From: Opitutaceae bacterium
GTDB taxonomy: Bacteria; Verrucomicrobiota; Verrucomicrobiia; Opitutales; Opitutaceae
Direction of reading: 5' to 3'
Length of the DNA: 64,000 bases
Assembly: GCA_030693515.1 (NCBI GenBank)
Contig: JAUYAK010000119.1
Coordinates: forward strand, 1 to 64,000
Part shown: one piece after another, positions 32,107-41,142 of the stretch
Position numbering within the stretch: the first letter of the stretch is position 1
How the letters are laid out: every line of letters starts with the position of its first letter
Position numbers and translations under genes: made by a program
The notes under the pieces: generated by a model
The model's input: only the letters and a program-made list of their open reading frames with translations
The model's database searches: none
What the model was told of the DNA's origin: nothing

Positions 32107-35100
32107 TCATTTTAGGCTCCGCAAGTATGCGACGAGATCGGCGAGGCTCCTGGGGTCGAGCGCCCGGTCGAGTCCGGCGGGCATGAGCGAGGTAGGAATG
32201 GGCTCCAGCTTCACGATGCCGGCGCGGGCCACGGGAACCTCGTTGCCGTCGCCGGTGGCGACGATGAGTTCGTTGGTCGTTTCGCGCGGAATGGTGCCAA
32301 CGAAGGATTCGCCGGACTTCGTCTCGATGCTGAACGTTTCGTAACCACGGGCAAAGGTGGCGCTGGGAAACGCGATCGCTTCAAGCAGGTCGCGGGTCTC
32401 GCGGATGCGCCCGATCTGGGTGAGGTCGGGGCCAATCTTCCCGCCGATCTCGCCGACGCGGTGGCAGCTCATGCACGCGCCTGCGCCGGCCAAGAATGCC
32501 AGGCGACCGCGCGTCGCGTCGCCACCTTCAGCGAGTTTTTCGAGCTCCGTCAGCCGACGATTTTTCTCCACGGCTTGGTTCAGGATTTCGGAAATCATGG
32601 GCACCGCGTTCTCCGGCGCCGGGGCCGGGAACGGGCGGAAGAGGGCGTGCAAATCGGCGCCGGCCAGCGACCATCGCGCGGGCGTTTCCTTGAGCCGGGC
32701 GAGCAACGCGGCGGCGATGCCGGCATCGGCGGGAGCGCGCTGAAAGGCCTTGAGCAGCTGCGGCAGTTCGACGGGGCCGGCTGCGGGCAGCCGGGCGGCG
32801 AGCTGCAAAAATTGCTCACGGTCCAACCGCGCTCCGGCCAGCACCGCGGCGGCCTGCTGCCGGCCCTCGGCCGAACCGCCGGTCACGAACGGTTCCAGCA
32901 GCATCTTGAACGAATCGGCATCCAGCCGCTGGTCTCCACCTGTCGCCGCCTGAAGCGCGGCCACCCGCAACGCGGCCGGCCGCGTGGTCGCGTGCGCGAC
33001 CTCGCGGAGCGCGACCGCGAAATCGTGGGCGCGGTGAACCGCGACGGCGCGCAGCGCGGCTTGCGCGAGCGCGAGGTCGTCGGAGCGCAACGCGGACAGC
33101 AAGGGCGCGCGCCACGCCTCGTCCCACGTGCCGGTCGCGGCGGCGATCGTCTCCACCGCGATCCGTGAATCGAGGGCGGAGGCACCGGCGGGCGCGGCGA
33201 GCTGGGTGCGCAGCCAGGCGCGCACTGCGGGGGCCGCGACAAAGGCGGAGAGGATGCGCGTGCCCGTATCCGTGAAGGAGGTTTTCCCTGGAGGGGAAAA
33301 CGCAAACGTGACATACTCCGCCGCCTCGCGGCCCCACGAGAGGTGCTTCACCGCGATGGACAAGGCGGCCGAGCGGAGCTCGAGGTCGGATGATTTGAGC
33401 GCAGCGAAGACGACTTCCGCCGTGAGATTTCCAGCGGGCATCTGATCGAGCGCGATCAGGCCGGCGCGGCGGACGAATGGAGTTTGATGAGCCAGGAGTT
33501 TCCTGGTTTCCGCCGGATGCCCGATTTCGATCAAGGCGAAGATCAAGGCGTGGGTGAGGACCGGGTCGTTTTCCGTCGTAGCGATGGCGGCGGCAAGAAA
33601 TGGGATCGCGGCGGGATTGCGGAGCCGGCCGAGGGCGCGGGCGGCTTCGCGCTTCACGGCGAGCGATTCGTCCGTCAGGAGCTGGAGGAGGGGAGTGAAC
33701 GCGTCGCGATCATTCGTGGCGAACGCACTTTGAGCGGCGGCTTCGCGCACGCGCGGGTCGGAATCGCCGAGGGCGCGACGGGCGGCCGCGCGGGCTTCGG
33801 TCGAAGCGATTCGAGTGAGTGCCCACACGGCGTTGCTCCGCGCGAGGTAGCGGCGGTCGCCGAGCGCCGGGGAGAGGGCGGCCACGGCGGCGGCGGATTT
33901 TTTGGCGAGTTCGGTGACGGCGCGATCACGCACGGCCGGGCGGGAATCGGCGAGGAAGTCGATCATCCTCTCCGGCGGAAGTTGCGCCCACGGGATTGAG
34001 AGACCGCGGGGATCGGCGGGCGGTTTCGTCCCAGTTCGTCGGATGCGGTAGATGCCACCGAGGATTTGGGGCCGCGAGACGCCCGACGTCGGGCAGCCGA
34101 GGCGAAACCATTCGCCGGTGTCGATGACGAGCAGGCTGCCGTCGGCATCCTCGATCACGTCGGTGAAGTGAACCCCGGGATCGGTCGTGGTGGCGAAGAC
34201 TTCGGGCCGCCCACGAAACGTGGCCCCATCGGGGGTGAGCGCGACGCGCATGATCCGGCGGGTGTTGAATTCCGCGAGGAACAGGTTGGCGCGGTAGTCG
34301 GGGCCCCACGATTCGTTTTTCACGAGGGTGGTGCCGGCGGGGGCAACGTGGCCGAGCAGCGTGATCGGCGCGAGCAAATCGCCGGTGCGCTTAAATTCGC
34401 CCAGGACGCGCTCTTGATCGACGCGGGGATAGACGCCGCCGTAGACCCAATGCACCACCGCATCGGCGCGCGGGTTGGCGAGAAACAGATCGACGGTGCC
34501 GAAGATATTGCCCTCTTGATCAAAAGTGACCTCGGGCGGGTTGTCGAAGCCGCCGCCGGCGTGGACTTGAATGTCGGTGCCGTCCGGCCGGCACGACCAA
34601 ATGCGCGCACCAAGTCCCTTCGAGACGAGGGTGCCGTCGGTTTGGAAAACTTCATGGCCCTTGCGGCCGTGGCACCAGTAGAGCCGGCCGTTGGGGTGGA
34701 GAAACGGGCCGTGCACATCGGCGGCGTTGCCGGTGGATTTGAAACCGCTGACAATTTCCCTCCGCGTATCCGCGCGGCCGTCACCGTCGGTGTCTTCGAA
34801 GCGCCAGATCGACGGGGGCGAGGCGACGTAGAGCGCGCCGTCGAGCCATTGCACGCCTTGGGGAAACGTAAGCCGGTCCGCGAAAATCGTGGAGCGGTCG
34901 AAGATGCCGTCGCCATCGATGTCCTCAAGCATGCGGATGTGGCTAGGCGGGTCGGCGGCGAGGGCCTTGGCGTCGAGGTTTACGCCGGCGTTTTCGGCGA
35001 CGAACAGGCGGCCGCGATCGTCGAAACCGCCGAGCATCGGAAAGCCGACCAAGGGTGGCGCGGCCACGCGCATGACTTCAAAGCCGGGGGGAACTTGGAT

Positions 35101-35223
35101 GAGCGCTGGCGGCGGCGTTTGCGCGGGCGCGCAAAAAGCCACGCCAGCGAAAACGATGGTGCCGAATCGGCGTAACGCGCGCGCTACGCGCGGAGCAGGT
35201 GAAAAGGAACAATCGAAGTGCAT
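32107..35223 (-). CDS. PVC-type heme-binding dehydrogenase with HEAT repeats
   Basis: A 1038-residue exported protein. After the signal (TIVFAGVAFCAPAQ) comes a beta-propeller sugar-dehydrogenase-like domain (about 30-400): GGFDDRGRLFVAENAGVNLD, RMLEDIDGDGIFDRSTIFAD, DVHGPFLHPNGRLYWCHGRK. HEAT-like helical repeats follow (about 420-850, for example DSDPRVREAAAQSAF). The end is a cytochrome c domain with heme site CMSCH at residues 917-921 and LMPAGLDRALDPRSLADLVA. The family is typical of Verrucomicrobiota and Planctomycetota and is thought to oxidise carbohydrates in the periplasm and pass electrons to heme. Start 35223 is preferred; 35259 is possible. Confidence 0.88.
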   Translation of the reverse strand: MHFDCSFSPAPRVARALRRFGTIVFAGVAFCAPAQTPPPALIQVPPGFEVMRVAAPPLVGFPMLGGFDDRGRLFVAENAGVNLDAKALAADPPSHIRMLEDIDGDGIFDRSTIFADRLTFPQGVQWLDGALYVASPPSIWRFEDTDGDGRADTRREIVSGFKSTGNAADVHGPFLHPNGRLYWCHGRKGHEVFQTDGTLVSKGLGARIWSCRPDGTDIQVHAGGGFDNPPEVTFDQEGNIFGTVDLFLANPRADAVVHWVYGGVYPRVDQERVLGEFKRTGDLLAPITLLGHVAPAGTTLVKNESWGPDYRANLFLAEFNTRRIMRVALTPDGATFRGRPEVFATTTDPGVHFTDVIEDADGSLLVIDTGEWFRLGCPTSGVSRPQILGGIYRIRRTGTKPPADPRGLSIPWAQLPPERMIDFLADSRPAVRDRAVTELAKKSAAAVAALSPALGDRRYLARSNAVWALTRIASTEARAAARRALGDSDPRVREAAAQSAFATNDRDAFTPLLQLLTDESLAVKREAARALGRLRNPAAIPFLAAAIATTENDPVLTHALIFALIEIGHPAETRKLLAHQTPFVRRAGLIALDQMPAGNLTAEVVFAALKSSDLELRSAALSIAVKHLSWGREAAEYVTFAFSPPGKTSFTDTGTRILSAFVAAPAVRAWLRTQLAAPAGASALDSRIAVETIAAATGTWDEAWRAPLLSALRSDDLALAQAALRAVAVHRAHDFAVALREVAHATTRPAALRVAALQAATGGDQRLDADSFKMLLEPFVTGGSAEGRQQAAAVLAGARLDREQFLQLAARLPAAGPVELPQLLKAFQRAPADAGIAAALLARLKETPARWSLAGADLHALFRPFPAPAPENAVPMISEILNQAVEKNRRLTELEKLAEGGDATRGRLAFLAGAGACMSCHRVGEIGGKIGPDLTQIGRIRETRDLLEAIAFPSATFARGYETFSIETKSGESFVGTIPRETTNELIVATGDGNEVPVARAGIVKLEPIPTSLMPAGLDRALDPRSLADLVAYLRSLK

Positions 35224-35271
35224 GACGAGTTCGGCTGCGAGAGGTGTGCCTGTGCTCACGGGGAGACGGCG

Positions 35272-36729
35272 TCAGCTGCGGGGCATTGGCACCGGACCGT
35301 CGGAAATGGGCATGGGCGCGTAGTCGGGGCTGCGAAGGCCGCGGACGAGGCTGGCGATCTCGACGGGTTGCTTTGTCACGAAGCAGCGGTTGGCGGCCAT
35401 GCCGATGAGAGCCGAGGCGGCGCCGGCGCGTTCGTCGGCGACGCGGAGATATTTGTCGGCCGGATGCGAAGGCAGAAATAAATCTTCGAGCATCTTGCGA
35501 TCACCGCCCTGGTGAGCACCGGTGCCGGTCCACGTCTCGATCTCGCGAGTGGCTCCGCGGATGGGAATCACTGCGGTGCGGTAAACGTCGCGCCGGCTCT
35601 TGCCGTCCGCCGTGGGCGAGGCACCGGAACTGTGCTCCAGGCGGCCTTTGGAACCGTTGAAGGCGATCGTGTAGCCTTCCCACGCATTGAAGGCGTTGAG
35701 CGAATAGGCGAGCGTGGCGCCGGTGTGGTAACGGACGAGGACGTTCATGGTGTCCTCGATGTCGATCTCGGGCCGGAAGAGGCAACGGTCGCGGAAGTAG
35801 CCGTCGTGGTTTTCGTGGTCGAGGTAGAGGGACTTGAGGGTGGCGTCTTTGGCGAGGTCCAGGTAGAATCCGCATCGGCTTTTTTCCGGACAGGTGCGGC
35901 AGCGCTCGTGAGCGCCGGTAAGACCCATGCGCTTCGCCATTTTCGGCGTGTAGAATTCGCGTTTGCCGGTGGCGAAAACGGATTCGGGCATGGCACCGAG
36001 CCACCAGTTCACGAGATCGAAATGGTGCGAGGCCTTGTGGATCATGAGGCCGCCGGAGTTCTTCTTCTCCCCGTGCCAGCGGCGGAAATAGTCGGCGCCG
36101 TGGCGGGTATCGAGCATCCAATGGAAATCGACGGAGAGCACATCGCCGATCTCGCCGCTCATCAGAATATCTTTCACTTGGGCGCACGGTGGCGCGTAGC
36201 GCAGATTGAAGGTCACGCGGCAGCTCCGGCCGGTCCGGGCGCGGGCATCGACGATGCGCTGGCATTTTTCCGGCGTGGTGGTGAGGGGTTTTTCCGAGAT
36301 GGCATCGCAGCCGGCCTCCATGGCGCGGACGATATAGTCGTCGTGCGTGCCGTCGGGAGTGGTGACGATCACGAATTCCGGTTTCGTGGCCGCGATCATT
36401 TTCTCGAAGTCGGCGGGGGCGAAAGTCGCCGGCTGGTGGCCACCCAGACGCTGGGAGCGATCACGCGCGAGCCGCAGGCGGCCGGGGTTGACGTCGCAGA
36501 GGCCGACGAGTTCGGCGTGTTCGCGGAAATCGGTCTCGATGGCGTTTTGATACATCAGGCTGCGCACGCCGTTGCCGACGATGGCATAGCGGCGGCGGCG
36601 CGGCGTGGATTCGGCAGCGAGGGAGTGGGCGGCGCCAAGGGCGAGACCCAAGCCGAGTGTCGAGGCGCCTTTGAGAAAGGATCGGCGGTCAAGAGACGAA
36701 GGGCCGGCAATGTGGGGAGGAGTGTTCAT
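35272..36729 (-). CDS. Tat-exported Gfo/Idh/MocA oxidoreductase
   Basis: A 485-residue protein with a twin-arginine signal (SLDRRSFLKGASTLGLGLAL) and a Gfo/Idh/MocA NAD(P)-dependent sugar oxidoreductase body. It shows YAIVGNGVRSLMYQNA, LVGLCDVNPGRL, VIVTTPDGTHDDYIVRAMEA, the catalytic-lysine motif AISEKPLTTT and GGLMIHKASHHFDLVNWWLG. A cysteine group CRTCPEKSRCGFY around residue 275 could bind a metal. Export through Tat implies that the protein folds with tightly bound cofactor before secretion. An operator-like palindrome sits 87-109 bp upstream. It is followed by the PVC heme protein at 48 bp. Confidence 0.9.
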   Translation of the reverse strand: MNTPPHIAGPSSLDRRSFLKGASTLGLGLALGAAHSLAAESTPRRRRYAIVGNGVRSLMYQNAIETDFREHAELVGLCDVNPGRLRLARDRSQRLGGHQPATFAPADFEKMIAATKPEFVIVTTPDGTHDDYIVRAMEAGCDAISEKPLTTTPEKCQRIVDARARTGRSCRVTFNLRYAPPCAQVKDILMSGEIGDVLSVDFHWMLDTRHGADYFRRWHGEKKNSGGLMIHKASHHFDLVNWWLGAMPESVFATGKREFYTPKMAKRMGLTGAHERCRTCPEKSRCGFYLDLAKDATLKSLYLDHENHDGYFRDRCLFRPEIDIEDTMNVLVRYHTGATLAYSLNAFNAWEGYTIAFNGSKGRLEHSSGASPTADGKSRRDVYRTAVIPIRGATREIETWTGTGAHQGGDRKMLEDLFLPSHPADKYLRVADERAGAASALIGMAANRCFVTKQPVEIASLVRGLRSPDYAPMPISDGPVPMPRS

Positions 36730-36815
36730 CGGATGGAATGAGGAGGAGACGCAGAAGGCGGAGGAGAAACCGAGCTCAAGGCGGAGGCGTCGGGACGATC
36801 GGTTTGGTTCTTTGT

Positions 36816-36838
36816 TTCGAGAAAATTTCTTGGTAACT
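36816..36838 (-). promoter_or_regulatory. Operator-like palindrome upstream of the Gfo/Idh gene
   Basis: On the plus strand TTTC-G-AGAAAATTTCT-TGG-TAAC. The core AGAAAATTTCT (36821-36831) is a palindrome with a single central mismatch. The same sequence, 19 of 23 positions identical, occurs at 40590-40612 in front of the NagB-like gene, in the same orientation. This is the form expected of a LacI-family site, and the LacI gene lies between the two. Confidence 0.65.
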
Positions 36839-36912
36839 CCCCATGCAAAAATAGCCGCTATTGGCAGGCCGGAAATGTTTAGGCGCGGGCGGGAACGGAG
36901 CGCGTGGTGCGA

Positions 36913-37941
36913 CTAGCCTGCTGCAGGCGCGGCCGGCGGCCCGACGGAAGATCGAGGGACGAGCTGTGTGGGGAAGGTAATTTCCTGGGTGACGCGATCA
37001 GGGTCTTGCAGACGCTGGAGGGCGAATTCCGCCATGTGGCGGCCCAATTCTTCGGGGAACTCACGGACGCTGGTCAGTGGCGGGAAGAGGAGACTCCCCT
37101 GCGTGTCGTTGAAGCCGACGACACTCATCTTTGCCGGGATTTCTATGTTCATTTCACGCAGCGCTTCGTAAACGCCGGCGGCCACTTGGTCCGAGCCGGC
37201 GAGGATCGCGGTCAGGTCGCGGTGCTTGGACAAGATCGCTTTGGTGGCGAGGTAGCCGAGTTGGCTGCCATCGGAACGGAAATCGACGGTGCGCGGCGCG
37301 AGGCCGGCGGCGGCCATGGCCCGCTCGTAACCGATCGAGCAGCGATTAAACCACGGCAGTTGCAGGTTGCCGATGTAGGCAATGGAGCGGTGGCCTTTCG
37401 AGATCAGGTGCGCGGTGGCGTCGCTCGCACCGGCGATGTCGTCGGAGAAGGCGACGTCGCAATTCGCCGGTTTCCATTCGCCGAGGATATTGTTGCCCAG
37501 CACGGCGTAGGGGAGGCCGCGGGTTTCGAGGGCTTGGAAGAGATTGGGAAAATTGCTGCCGCCGAGGATGACAGCGCGGGCGTTGGTGCGATTGCTGAGG
37601 AGTTGAGGGAGGTGCAGCGCGTCGGGCGGCGTTTCCGGCGCGTAGCGAAACGACATGAAGAGCAGTTCCCAGTTGTGCTGCGTGCAGTAGTTCTCTGCGC
37701 CGAGGAGCACGCGCGCCTGAAAACTGTGGAGCACGTCGCGGTTCGCCAGAAGGAAGGCGAGCACCTTGGACTTGTCCTTGCGTTTTTCCTCAAGGCTGAT
37801 CCCGAGTTTTTTCGCCGCGCGTTCCACCTGCCGGCGCATGGCGGGATCGACGGAGGGATTGCCGGCGACGACGCGGGAAACGGTGGCGGGGCTGACATTC
37901 GCGGCGCGGGCCAAGTCGCGCAGTCTGGGTTTTTTTGCCAT
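36913..37941 (-). CDS. LacI-family transcriptional regulator
   Basis: A 342-residue repressor. The N-terminal HTH is intact (RLRDLARAANVSPATVSRVV) and is followed by the hinge AGNPSVDPAMRRQVERAAKK. The periplasmic-binding-protein-like domain runs from about 65 to the end: VLAFLLANRDVLHSFQARVL, AYIGNLQLPWFNRCSIGYER, DLTAILAGSDQVAAGVYEAL, MSVVGFNDTQGSLLFPPLTS. The effector is probably a sugar. It lies between the symporter (35 bp) and the Gfo/Idh gene. Two matching palindromes upstream of the flanking transcripts are its likely operators. The start is ATG 37941, just before the HTH. Confidence 0.92.
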   Translation of the reverse strand: MAKKPRLRDLARAANVSPATVSRVVAGNPSVDPAMRRQVERAAKKLGISLEEKRKDKSKVLAFLLANRDVLHSFQARVLLGAENYCTQHNWELLFMSFRYAPETPPDALHLPQLLSNRTNARAVILGGSNFPNLFQALETRGLPYAVLGNNILGEWKPANCDVAFSDDIAGASDATAHLISKGHRSIAYIGNLQLPWFNRCSIGYERAMAAAGLAPRTVDFRSDGSQLGYLATKAILSKHRDLTAILAGSDQVAAGVYEALREMNIEIPAKMSVVGFNDTQGSLLFPPLTSVREFPEELGRHMAEFALQRLQDPDRVTQEITFPTQLVPRSSVGPPAAPAAG

Positions 37942-37976
37942 GGTCGCGGGAGAATGAAAGCGGAGGCGGCGGTCAG

Positions 37977-39680
37977 TCACGCGCGAATCGCGAGGGCAAA
38001 GGCCAGGATGAGCGCGCCAATAAGCGCACTGCCGATGACAAAACCCTTGAGGTCGGTGCGATACGCACGCAGCAGCGGAACACCGCACGCGGAACGGCGC
38101 AGCGAGAGCAGATTTACGAGCAGAAGCAGGCGACCGTTCATGGCATGTTTTCGGCGGACAGTTTCAGTCTGCAACGCGCCGGAGTTTTGGTCATCCGCAT
38201 CGGAATCGGACGGAGTTTGCAGGCGATTGAAAAACGCCGCGGTGCGTTTTTCGTCCTCGGGCGGCGTCAGCAGGCTGACAACCACGAGTGCGATGATCCC
38301 AACGCCGAGGGCACTGAGAAAAATAGTGGGGTCCCAATGATCGAAACGCCGGCCGGTAAGAGCGTAGCCGGAGAAGTTGGCGATCATGGCGGCGGCGATG
38401 CTCGCGACGGCTCCCCAGCGGTTGGCGCGCGGCCACATGATGCCGCCGAGCACCCCGACGCCGACGAAGGTCGCCATCGTCTCGGTGAGGAGAAACGAGT
38501 AGAGCACGCGCTTAATGAGAAAAACCGAATAGAGGACGGCGCAGGCGACGACGAGGACTCCGCCGAGGCGACCGATGAGGAGGCAGCGCTGGTCGCTCGC
38601 GCTGCGATTCACGTATTTCCGATAAATGCCGTTGGTGAGCAACGCGCCGGAGTTGATCATGAAGGCGGAGCAACCGGCCATGTTGGCGGCGAGGAGCGCC
38701 GCGATCAGCAGGCCAATGCCGCCGGGAAACAACAGGTGGCGACACGCATAGCCAAATGCCTCCTCGGGATCGCGGAGGCTCGTGTCGCCGAAGACGCCGC
38801 GCGCGATGATCGCGGCAGTCATGAGGCCGACGATGGCCCAACCGATCGTGCAGACGCGTTTCACAAGATTGCCATAGAAGTGGCCGACGCGACAGGCGTT
38901 CTCGTCCCGGCCGGTGCCGACGGAGGCGATGAGGTGCGGTTGCGCGACGATGCCGACGAGGCCGTTGATCGTGAGGACGACGATGGTCCAGAGTCCGATC
39001 CCGTCGGGCGTGGCTAGGAGGAATTTCTGCGCGCCGAGCGTGGCTTTCATCCCGTCCATGCCGCCGACGTAGTGCCAGCCGAGGGGAATCAGCATGAATG
39101 AGAGCGCGATGATCAGGAAGCCCTGAATGAAATCGCTCCACGCGGTCGCGAGCAGTCCGCCGGCAAAACTGTAGATGACGAACACGCAGGTCATCCCGAT
39201 CACGATCAGGTCGACGGGCAGGCCACCGCCGAGAGCCTGATCGATGACCTTGGCGGCCCCCTTCAACATGCTGGCGAGATTGATGGTGAAGAACAGCAGG
39301 GCAAAGACCGTGTAGATCGCCCCCATCCAAGGGCCGTAGCGGTCGTCGAAAACTTCCGACATGGTCGTGCGGCGAAACCGGCGGAAAAGCGGCGCAAGCA
39401 GCCAGTAGAACGGCGTGACAAAGAGATTTTTCCACTGAAACCAGATGCCCGAGAGACCGATGTTGTAAACGGCGCCGGCAAGCGAAACGGGCATTTCGGC
39501 ATGCGTGCCGGTGCCGAAACTCTGGCCGATCATGATCCATTTGCTGAATTTTCGGCCGCCCAAAAAAAAGTGATCGGCGCTTTTGATCTGGCGGGAGGCG
39601 ATGAAGCCGATGGCCAGGACAACAATGAGGTAGCCGACAAGGACAGCGGTATCTGCGAGGGTGAGGTGAATGGAGGTCAT
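37977..39680 (-). CDS. Sodium:solute symporter (SLC5/SSS family)
   Basis: A 567-residue inner-membrane transporter with about 13 hydrophobic segments. Conserved SSS features include VGYLIVVLAIGFIASRQIKS, the GGRKFSKWIMIGQSFGTGTH segment, VYSFAGGLLATAWSDFIQGF-like transmembrane sequence and LLAANMAGCSAFMINSGALL. Relatives carry sugars, sialic acid or organic acids with sodium. Its place between the NagB-like deaminase and LacI genes suggests a sugar or amino sugar. The C-terminal extension (about 500-567), hydrophilic and then hydrophobic, is longer than usual. Confidence 0.9.
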   Translation of the reverse strand: MTSIHLTLADTAVLVGYLIVVLAIGFIASRQIKSADHFFLGGRKFSKWIMIGQSFGTGTHAEMPVSLAGAVYNIGLSGIWFQWKNLFVTPFYWLLAPLFRRFRRTTMSEVFDDRYGPWMGAIYTVFALLFFTINLASMLKGAAKVIDQALGGGLPVDLIVIGMTCVFVIYSFAGGLLATAWSDFIQGFLIIALSFMLIPLGWHYVGGMDGMKATLGAQKFLLATPDGIGLWTIVVLTINGLVGIVAQPHLIASVGTGRDENACRVGHFYGNLVKRVCTIGWAIVGLMTAAIIARGVFGDTSLRDPEEAFGYACRHLLFPGGIGLLIAALLAANMAGCSAFMINSGALLTNGIYRKYVNRSASDQRCLLIGRLGGVLVVACAVLYSVFLIKRVLYSFLLTETMATFVGVGVLGGIMWPRANRWGAVASIAAAMIANFSGYALTGRRFDHWDPTIFLSALGVGIIALVVVSLLTPPEDEKRTAAFFNRLQTPSDSDADDQNSGALQTETVRRKHAMNGRLLLLVNLLSLRRSACGVPLLRAYRTDLKGFVIGSALIGALILAFALAIRA

Positions 39681-39709
39681 GAGGGGTGAAAACGTCTTGC
39701 AATTTGCCC

Positions 39710-39730
39710 CTCGGATGCTGCGCATCCGAG
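39710..39730. repeat. Hairpin between the NagB-like and symporter genes
   Basis: CTCGGATGC-TGC-GCATCCGAG, a 9-bp stem with a 3-nt loop. There is no T tract. It may partly uncouple the two genes or stabilise an mRNA end. Confidence 0.6.
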
Positions 39731-39753
39731 AGACTATGCGAAAAATCTTCGAG

Positions 39754-40590
39754 TTAGCTTGCCGAAGGGAGGACTGCGGTCCGACGGCTTAGCTTGGAAG
39801 CAGAGTCGCGATCCAGATAGACGAAGGCACTCGGATGAGTCCGAACGAGCGTGGCGGGGCAGGACGTGGAGAGCGGAGTTTCGAGGGCGTTCCTTACGGC
39901 GTCGGCCTTGCGCAGTTCCGGCACCGAGCAGACCCAGTTGGCCGCCCGCATCAGGCCGGTGCAAGTCACCGAGAGCGCCTCACGCGGCACACTGGCGTCA
40001 TCCGGAAAATGCCCCTCGCGCACCTGTTGGGCGCGGCACGCCGGGTCGAGTTCGACGCGCTTGACGATCAAGGGATCGTTGAAATCGGCGGCGTGCGGGT
40101 CGTTGAATGCGATGTGGCCATTTTCGCCGAAGCCCACGAATGCGAGGTCTATCGGTCCTTCCATCAGCAGTTCGGAGTAGCGCGCCGCCTCGGCGTCGGC
40201 ATTGCAGGCGTCGCCGTGGATATAGTGCATCGAACGGGGATGAACTTTCTCCGCAAAACGGGTGCGAAGCCAAAGCCGGAAACTGGCCGGATGATGCGCA
40301 CTCATGCCCACGTATTCATCTAAGTGAAATCCATCGACCTTGCCCCAGTCCAATTTCATGGCGGCGAGGTGTTTGATGAGGTTCAACTGGGAGTTGCCGG
40401 TGGCGACCAGAATCCGGGCGTGGCCCCGGGCGGAAATTGCCGCGTTGATGATTTCCGCCGATTTCACGGCGGCGTTTCGGCCAAGATCATCCGGCGTGGA
40501 ATGAATCGAGACGTTCGGTTCGAAATGAGGCGCGAGGGTCGATTGAGCGGGTGGCATAAAATCCGGAGTGAGTGAGCGAAGTGTTTCCAT
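39754..40590 (-). CDS. Glucosamine-6-phosphate deaminase-like protein
   Basis: A 278-residue NagB/SOL-fold protein. The family pattern is clear: ILVATGNSQLNLIKHLAAMK, VDGFHLDEYVGMSAHHPASF with the catalytic aspartate (91), and AFVGFGENGHIAFNDPHAAD with His159. Compared with E. coli NagB the motif NDGHIAFNEP reads ENGHIAFNDP, so the general acid/base set is altered (Asp to Asn157, Glu to Asp164). It probably acts on an amino-sugar phosphate, but a related isomerisation cannot be excluded. The start ATG 40590 lies within the operator-like palindrome region, suggesting direct repression. Confidence 0.85.
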   Translation of the reverse strand: METLRSLTPDFMPPAQSTLAPHFEPNVSIHSTPDDLGRNAAVKSAEIINAAISARGHARILVATGNSQLNLIKHLAAMKLDWGKVDGFHLDEYVGMSAHHPASFRLWLRTRFAEKVHPRSMHYIHGDACNADAEAARYSELLMEGPIDLAFVGFGENGHIAFNDPHAADFNDPLIVKRVELDPACRAQQVREGHFPDDASVPREALSVTCTGLMRAANWVCSVPELRKADAVRNALETPLSTSCPATLVRTHPSAFVYLDRDSASKLSRRTAVLPSAS

Positions 40591-40612
40591 TTCAAGAAAA
40601 TTTCTCAATAAC
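40590..40612 (-). promoter_or_regulatory. Operator-like palindrome at the NagB-like gene start
   Basis: On the plus strand TTTC-A-AGAAAATTTCT-CAA-TAAC, with core 40595-40605 immediately upstream of the start codon. It matches the site at 36816-36838. A repressor bound here would cover the ribosome site and the start, so it would act as a roadblock or on a promoter just upstream. Confidence 0.65.
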
Positions 40613-41142
40613 GGGCATTTCATCTCACGTGCAACCGCGCCTCCATTCTGCGATTGCAGGAGGTATTCCACGTCGGGAAATTGCCATGAGCACCCGCTGC
40701 AAACAAGCGGTTTCACTGTGAAAATATCCGCTTTAAGCCGTTTTTTGAAACTGCGCAGAAGAATTTCGCCGCGAAGCGTCGCAGCTGGATGAAATGTAGT
40801 TGGTGGCCGCCCCTCCGTTCCAGCCTCTTTGTATCAGAATTATTTCTTGACACTAGAAATTATTCCTAGCGTTTATTCGCCCATGAGGTCTTCCCCACTT
40901 CCTGTCACGGTGTATGTCTCCACGCCCCCACGTCCTTCACTGCTAGAACAGCGATGTGCAGGCGATCCCCCGGGAGTCTGGTTCTTGGTTTTGAGAAACT
41001 ATTTTCACAGGTTTCAACCGCCAGCCACGACGGTCGAGAAATCTTCCCCGTCTCAACGGCGACCGGCGGTAATCCCGGCAACCAGCAACGACCCCAGGCT
41101 CATTTGAAATTCAATCCGCCCCCTAGCATCCCACCTGAACCC
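40613..41142. other. Intergenic region between divergent NagB-like and TonB-receptor genes
   Basis: About 530 bp with promoters for both directions expected. I see the -35-like/palindrome element at 40847-40869 (listed separately). Plus-strand frames such as one opening at 40829 or the receptor frame extended back to 40954 have no signal peptide or similarity. No RNA gene was recognised. Confidence 0.5.
40847..40869 (+). promoter_or_regulatory. Possible promoter and operator of the TonB-receptor gene
   Basis: TTGACA at 40847-40852 matches a -35 box and is followed at once by the imperfect 17-bp palindrome CTAGAAATTATTCCTAG (40853-40869), which would fill the spacer. A -10 box is not clear (GTTTAT-like sequence follows). 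The GAAATTATTCC core is loosely like the AGAAAATTTCT sites of the LacI locus. Confidence 0.35.

Noticed and set aside
34066-35175. Plus-strand open frame opposite the PVC heme protein
   Set aside because: Shadow of the beta-propeller coding strand; no signal peptide, no motif.
35512-36741. Plus-strand open frame opposite the Gfo/Idh gene
   Set aside because: Antisense low-complexity translation; the minus-strand gene has a Tat signal and NAD-binding motifs.
40954-41142. N-terminal extension of the TonB-receptor frame
   Set aside because: Open but would bury the signal peptide behind more than 60 unrelated residues; ATG 41143 places the signal at the N-terminus.
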